A stretch of 64,000 bases of DNA from Erythroxylum novogranatense (taxonomy: Eukaryota; Streptophyta; Magnoliopsida; Malpighiales; Erythroxylaceae). Position numbers and translations under genes: made by a program. Shown in pieces: positions 57,576 through 64,000 of this stretch. The stretch covers positions 2,046,001 to 2,110,000 of the forward strand of contig CM057229.1 of NCBI GenBank assembly GCA_029891385.1, in the 5' to 3' direction. How positions within the stretch are numbered: the first letter of the stretch is position 1; each line of letters begins with the position of its first letter. Under the pieces are notes generated by a model. The model did not search any database. It was given only the letters and a program-made list of their open reading frames with translations, and was not told the DNA's origin.

Positions 57576-60242
57576 ACTTGCACAATCTTAAGTATTCAAG
57601 AATGCACATGTATGAAATGAATTATGTACAATGCATGTTTATGATAATCTTGAGTATTTATCCATCAATGTCATCACAAAATCAATCTCATATCAAAACT
57701 CATCTAACTATAATTTATACTTAGATTTATGCCTCACTAAATTATTAAAATCTTTATTCCTTTTTCATTGACTCATTTTATATTTTTTTCTAAGTCACAC
57801 GTTCGAGTCTACTGTTCACATTCAATTAGAAAGCAAAACTGATGTAATTTGGTTATACTCTATTCTAGAAAAGTGTTCCTCTATGTCTTATCTTTCCATT
57901 AACACCAAAATCACTCAATTTGGTTTAGTAATTTGGAAGATATACTTCCAACATTATCGGGTTGTTCACATTCAATAACAATATACTATGTACAACTTCC
58001 ATCCAAAAATTCAATATCTTAAAGAAAGAATCAAAATTTGAGTTCTTGAGACAATTTGTAGGACTATATATCTAGTTTACTCCAAATAAAAATGCATCTT
58101 ATTTGAAATCCTACAGATCAAGATATCATCAAAATACTAGAGCATGTTCAATAAAATATCTAGTTCACGCTCTTCCAACCGATACCTTTACTTTGATTCA
58201 GTAAATCTTTTTCAATTTAATACCAAAAGCTATAAATTTGTTTGGAGAGATAGAAGAATGTGTTAGGAATCCAATGCTTTAAAAATTAGGTCATTTGAAG
58301 GTTGTTATGGCTAAAAGAATGAGAAGTGTTTAGGTTTGGAGGATAGCTGCGAACACAATGTCGCGATCGCGACACGAAATTTTCGTAAAGTTGGGATCAC
58401 GACTTTCCTCTTTTCTCTTTTCTTCCTCTGACTTGTTTCGGTAAAAAAAGCATAACTTTCACTACAAATATCATATTAAGGTCGTTCAGAGACCGTTTTA
58501 AAGAGGACTTCTAGACCTATAACTTCCATGAAGACTTCAAAAACAAATTTTGCTTTTATAAGGGTTAAAACTTCAAATTAATGTAGTTGTCCCAAAAGTC
58601 TATCCTAAACAGCATCACAAACTTCTAATGATCATATCTCTTAACTCCATTGTCTAAACATTTCATACTTTATATGAAGAAAAAGCTAGAAAGATAAGCT
58701 ACAACTTTCATGAAGATAATTTTGTCAAAATCTTCCTAAATCAATACAGTAAATTGACAGAAGTTTCAGATCAAAAACTCAACACTGTTACTATTCATTC
58801 CTAGAAAATTTCCAGACTTCATTCTCTAAAATCAAACGCTTCAAATTTACATTTCTAATTTTTTCTACTCCATTTCAAACAACTCATTCACAATGAATTT
58901 ATACTACTCCAAAATATACAAGTTTAGTTAAAATCCTCAAAATCGTCAAAAAGTCAAATATCAGATATTCAACTTCGCATTTCACCATTCTATACTTTTT
59001 CCTATATTTCATTCTCTGCATCTTCTTAATTATTTTCCTTTAACTATCATTTATACACTCATTCCCATCTTAAACCATTATTTTACAACTATCCTTCAAC
59101 TCAAACACCACTTTTTTATCATATCTAAGAAACTCATCCACTCACATATACACATGCATATATATATACATGTACAGTGAAAAACAGAGCATGATAGCAT
59201 ATCACCTTTTTCATACTACAATTTTCTATACTAATCCCATACACCATTTCATTTCTATTTCAAGCTCCAAAAATCATTTCTACATCACTTGATCACTAAT
59301 AATCCATCAAATACTAAATAACATTATATCTATATTTTTCATCCCATTTTCACAGTAGTTATGTATATACACGAAAATTCCATGTTCATGTAGATGATAG
59401 TAATTCATCAAATTCATTTCATAAATCTATAACTCTAAAGGATTTGTTTAATACTTGTTAAAAACTCCAAGATCTTCAACTATCCCAAAACCTTAAATTC
59501 CATGCAATTTACGTACATCACTGTATAAATGGCCAGCTTTGGTTTTTTTGTTCTTCTTAGGGAAAAAGAACAAACAACAAAGTGGAATTGGTGTGGGAAA
59601 AAAGAAGAGCAAAGCTAACTTTTGAAAGGTATTTGATGAAAACTTTGTGTTTTGCAAAGAAATTTGAAGGAGGTGGCTACAAAGAAGGTGACTACGAAAC
59701 AACACTTAAACATATAACTTATCCCCTGTTTACTCTCTGAAATCAAACTCACTCTTAGACAAAAATACCAAAGTCATTTAACTAAATCAGTTACAATTGT
59801 CACTTTTATAATACCCAAGCTCTAACTTAGTTTCTTCTTGACTAATTCCTTTAGTCTCATCTTGACAATCTAACTATCTCAAATCATCATTAATTCCTAT
59901 TCTCTCTTTTTTCCCATAAATTTTCATAATTCTCTATAATTTTGAAAATAAATCCTTAAATCACCAAAATTAAAAAATATCACAATTTCACTAACCCGTA
60001 AAATTTCCAATGTAAAAATATTCCTAATTCTAAAAAATACACAAATAAATCCAATTATACCTGGAATTATTCATGAATACATGTTCAATTATTTTCATGT
60101 GCAGATAAATTCACTATTTATGTATATGTGTATGACATATTATGCATGAGCATGAAGAAGCATTTTTAAGCCTCTCATAAATCAGTCACATTTACTATTT
60201 TAACCTTCCATAGGTAATGGAATGTTACAATGGATTTGGATT

Positions 60243-60303
60243 TTGTTGTTGTTGTTGTTATTATTATTATTATTGTTAGATTTTGTTGTTGTTGTTGTTG
60301 TTG

Positions 60304-60400
<97 letters not shown>

Positions 60401-60421
60401 TATTATTATTATTATTATTAT
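60243..60421. repeat. (GTT)n/(ATT)n microsatellite
   Basis: GTT tracts alternate once with ATT tracts and then pass into about 110 bases of nearly pure ATT. It begins 14 bases past the solo LTR end. Open frames across it are artefacts. Confidence 0.95.
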
Positions 60422-60429
60422 ATGTTCTA

Positions 60430-60800
60430 TGTTTTATTAGGTTATAAACTTAATTTTGTATAATTAAATATCTAAAATCTAAATTACTATAAGAATATTC
60501 AATGAAATACTAAGATATATAATATTCATACCTTATAATTTTTTAAAGTCATGTCCTCGTAAGTCATTTTATACATAAACAACTAATACTAAATAACTAA
60601 TTTTGCCAAACATCAAATGACAAACAGATAATGAAATTCATTTGTCAAATCAGCTGATATCATTAGTTATCAGCTAACAGCTAAAGCAATCAATTGATTG
60701 CCAAATAGGGTCAAAAGCTTCCCATTTTTCTTTGATTTTTTTTGAAAAAATAAAATTGGATAAATAGAAATAATATGTACGATACATTGTTAGGAGAAAC
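60430..60800. other. Intergenic stretch
   Basis: AT-rich. At 60630-60705 are MITE-end-like words (TTATCAGCTAACAGC, GCCAAATAGGGTC). A short T run near 60735 could be the poly(A) of the LINE to the right. Confidence 0.35.
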
Positions 60801-63800
60801 GTTAAAACAGTCTCCCAGAAAGGGCTAAATGAAGACACAAATAGCCCCCCCAATAGTAAGCCAAAACGACATCACAAAAATAAGACAACAACGTGCAAAA
60901 ATAAAAACAACAGCATTAGAAAGAGCAATTAAGGCTAGGATTAGCAACTTCTTCTTCCAAAATGGAGAGGAAGTTTGTGTTACAGAAAGTGAATTAATTA
61001 GATCCATGAGCAGATTAAGGAGACATACCATAAGAAGTATTCTCTAATCCTATTCAAAATAGTATTGCAAAAAGGGCAGAGAAAGAAAAGATGATTCCTT
61101 ATTTTTTGGGCTTCTTTACATAAACTGCAAGTTGCATCCAGATTTAGCAAGAATTGTAATCTATCCATAGTTGCAATCTTGTTTTTAACCATCAATCATA
61201 GTAGAAAAGCAGTACTAGGTCGAAAAAATTCGCTCAAAATAACTGAAAATCAAGGAACATCTTGTCCTGAACTATGAATCCATCTCTTGTAGAGTCTAAC
61301 AAAATCGCTCAATAGGAAGTCCAAGGTGAAGATAATTGTCCTGGGTGTTATGATTAGGATAATATATAAGAAGGTTTTAGCTGTTGAAATTCTAAAGGAA
61401 AGTGAACCCACTCATTATGATTTATTAGAACAGTAACCGTAGCCCTATAGTCAAACCCTAAAAAGGCTATTACTGCATTGGAATTATGAGAAAGGGGACC
61501 ATAACCAATCCAATTATCATGTCATAAGAAGGCGGCCTTTCCATTCCCAACTTTACAACAAACCTCATTTGTTATTTTATCTCTTTTCTTTAAAAGTTGG
61601 TTGAGGAACCGAGAGAAGCATGATTTAGGTGAAAGTGAAGATAGGTTGTTACCTTTCAGAAAATAGTTGTGAAGCCATCTCATCTACATTGAATGCTTGT
61701 CTTGAAGCACTCTCTAAATTATTTTAATCAAAAACATATTGTTGGCTACTCTTATAGAGATGATCCCTGGCCCTTTTTTCTCATTAAGTTTGCATACATC
61801 TGCCTATTTGACTTTTGGAAAACCCGAATTTTCATTTGCTTTACCCCATAAAAATTCTATCATCATTTTCTCCACAAATTTAATCAATTTATTAGACAAA
61901 GGAAAATATGTGCTGCAATATAAGTGAAGGGAACATAAGACAGATTTAAGAAGTTGGACTCTTCCTCTAAATGAAAGAAATCTATTAGTTCATTTGCTTA
62001 TTCTCCTTTGTATTCATTCAATAAGAGGAAGACATTCATCGAAGGATAGCCTTTTGGTAGTAATAGGCAAACCTAGGTAATGCAATGGTGGGATTTTCCT
62101 ATTCATGTCAGTTAAAGACGAAATGGTGTCTTGAAGAGATTCTGCTATTGATGAAAGAACAAAATGCCTTTTAGAGAAGAGAACAAGATCATCTGCGAAA
62201 TAGAGATGAGTAAAAGAAGCTCTCCTGCATTTGGAGTGATACTTGAATTTGTGACTATGAGAGACTCTGGTCTTGAACAATTGGGATAGCACTTCCATAC
62301 ATATAATAAATAGATAAGGAGACAAAGGATCTCCCTGTTTAATGTCTTTTTTCTCCTTAATAAGTCCATAAAGGGTACCATTAATCAAGACACAATAAGT
62401 AGTGGTAGAGACACAAGCCTTAATCCAGTTGATACAAATATTAAGGAAATTGTAATACTTAAGAATCTTGAAGCGGAAAGGCCAACTAACTCACTCAGAA
62501 GCTTTATTAAAGTTAATCTTAACTGCACAATTTAGGGGAGAATTCCTTCTAGTATAGCCTTTTAGGGGTTCTTGAGCAAAAAGAATGTTCAATGCTTTTA
62601 TTCTTCATAAAAGCATTATGATAATGAGATTAAGAACTCCCTTCAATCTGTTTGTCAAGATTTTAGCCATAATTTTGTAGATGAAGTTTGTACATACAGT
62701 TGGTCTGATATCACCAAAAGTAGAGAGGCTAGAGATTTTATGACTTAAGTAGAGAAAAGTTTTATTAAATTCCTTCATCATGACCCCCTTGTTAAATAAT
62801 TCATAAATAGCCTCTCTAATCATAGGTCTAACAATAAGCCCAATGTTTTGAAAGAAGAAACTATTTAGTCCATTAGGACCAGGGGCTTTCATTCCATTTA
62901 TAGCATAGATAGTAGCCTTGACGTCATCATCATAAATAGGTTTCACTAACTCCCAAGAAGCTTCTTAAGAGATACTGTTGGGAATAATAGCCTGAAGAGA
63001 GTCCATAAAGGAAGAAGAAGAGTCTATATCTGATCCCAAAAGCCCCTATAGAAATAGATAGCCTTCTCTAAAATACTAAGTTGATCATTTAAGATTCTCC
63101 CATCCGCACTAGTAATAAAACATAGTTTATTAACACTTCTCCTGTCTGATGAGGAATTGAAAAATAACTTAGAAGCTCTATCCCCTTCCTTAAGACAACC
63201 AATCCTAGATCTTTGTTGGATCAGAGAAGAATGTTCTTGAACAACTTTTAGAAAGAATTTCAACTCCAAATTTTCCTTCATAATAAGATAAGAATCTCTA
63301 TAGTTAAGAGAAAGTAAAGATTGGATTGCTACTGGTCTTTCCTTAGCAACATCAATTCCTACTTGTGTGCTTAGTGAATGTTGAGACTTCAACTTCTTCA
63401 ATTTGGCTTTGATAGCTTTAAGTTTCTTACAACAGATGAATTGTTTGGAGTCGAAGATTTGGTAGATAAGCCTTTATGAACAACATCATTGGTTCAACTT
63501 TGACAAGGTAGTTATTAAATCTAAAGGGATGATGAGTGAAAGATTTTTGGTAAAGCTCATCAATCAGAATTGGAGTATGATTTGAAAAGAGAGGATCTAA
63601 GAATATAACCTTACTATTGGCAAATTGTAAGAGCCAATCCCTATTGACTAGAACTCTACATTTTTTTTAATATGCCAATCATTCTATTGTTTGTTACTTC
63701 AAATAAAGAAATACCCTTCTTGTTTAAGATAAATAACACCCAAATGCTCTACATAAAGCTTTAAATCATCATTGTAATTCCTTATACTACAATTTCCCTA

Positions 63801-64000
63801 TGCTTATGATCGATAGATAGTAGAATTGAAATCACCAGCTATGACCCAAGGGCTTGAAAAGCTATTTTGGATGTTACGCAGTGAAGGCCATAGACTACTC
63901 CTTTGGAAACTTGTATTAAACCCATAGACAAAAGAAGAGTGAAAAGTAACTCCTTCTATTATAAAGTGAACCTTTAGATGCATATTCTGCTTATTAGAAA
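60800..64000 (-). mobile_element. Broken L1-type LINE, cut by the window edge
   Basis: On the minus strand from the right edge: an endonuclease piece (about 63960-63800, with PWVIAGDFNSTIYRS), the linker (63401-63024), reverse transcriptase start (62946-62605, with MKAPGPNGLNSFFFQ), polymerase core (62388-62014, with GDPLSPYLFIICMEVLS and YFADDLVLFSK, the catalytic Asp pair), and a zinc-finger zf-RVT-like end (61195-60998, CSLCKEAQKIRNHLFFLCPF). The pieces are in several frames with stops between them, so it is inactive. The order is that of plant L1-like LINEs. The start lies beyond base 64000. Confidence 0.85.

Larger units (their letters stand above)
54204..60229 (-). mobile_element. Long solo LTR candidate (about 3.8 kb) split by a nested solo LTR
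   Basis: Starts TGTAACACCTCC and ends GGAATGTTACA, so both ends show the TGTAAC...GTTACA termini common in plant Ty3/Gypsy LTRs. Removing the nested 55366-57575 insert and one ACTTG copy leaves about 3.8 kb. No gag-pol sequence is present. Flanking pentamers (TTGGG and ATGGA) differ, so a target duplication cannot be shown. Orientation on the minus strand is suggested by the TGTAACATTCC-type start read from the right end. Confidence 0.45.

Noticed and set aside
55361..57580. Complete LTR retrotransposon rather than a solo LTR
   Set aside because: No gag or pol sequence, no primer-binding site and no second LTR within 2.2 kb; a single TATA box and a single polyadenylation motif fit one LTR.
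60222..60463. Open frames of 72 and 77 codons coding long Ile, Tyr or Cys runs
   Set aside because: They are the translation of the (GTT)n/(ATT)n microsatellite and mean nothing as protein.

Overview
The window is plant nuclear DNA from a dicot-like, probably woody, flowering plant. The genes carry many GT-AG introns, encode plant-specific products (plastid AGPase large subunit, dihydroflavonol 4-reductase, plastid ornithine carbamoyltransferase, auxilin-like J protein) and sit in AT-rich intergenic DNA full of retrotransposons, MITEs and SINEs. I cannot fix the species from the sequence. I reassembled exons by hand from GT/AG borders and reading phase. All six-frame pieces of the five multi-exon protein genes described below join without a frameshift.

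Layout. 1-6490: a decayed Ty3/Gypsy element of the Tat type on the minus strand (LTR 6070-6490, primer-binding site, gag and protease remnants) with a spliced antisense ORF on the plus strand. That ORF has its own TATA box and holds an inverted copy of part of itself; a 78-bp tandem array follows. 6536-8700: a poly(A)-tailed insertion and an AT-rich MITE. 8733-9341: a small secreted thioredoxin-like gene (minus). About 9.13-12.5 kb and 13.13-19.03 kb are two copies of a direct tandem segmental duplication; the second carries the thioredoxin promoter and exon 1 only, and has been filled by a hAT-like MITE, a Stowaway MITE, a solo-LTR candidate, a large foldback element and a SINE. 19337-20101: a DUF4408/DUF761-type membrane protein (minus). 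20.2-26.9 kb: repeats only.

Gene-rich part. 27359-30835: AGPase large subunit (14 exons, plus). 31256-33064: endo-beta-mannanase (5 exons, minus), convergent with AGPase. 33.8-39.2 kb: MITEs, an RTE-type LINE tail and trinucleotide microsatellites. 40415-41999: DFR (6 exons, plus). 43308-45473: ornithine carbamoyltransferase (5 exons, plus). 45850-51151: auxilin-like protein (7 exons, minus), convergent with OTC. These genes do not form one pathway: they cover starch synthesis, cell-wall mannan breakdown, anthocyanin/tannin synthesis, arginine synthesis and clathrin uncoating.

51.2-64 kb: no certain gene. 54204-60229 looks like a long solo LTR split by a second 2.2-kb solo LTR that has a perfect 5-bp target duplication. 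A (TTR)n microsatellite follows, and a broken L1-type LINE on the minus strand runs off the right edge. I found no CRISPR array, no operon and no intact tRNA or rRNA gene. The most unusual items are the self-complementary antisense transcript unit in the Tat element, the small secreted thioredoxin-like gene with its promoter-only duplicate, and a near-perfect hairpin in an auxilin intron.
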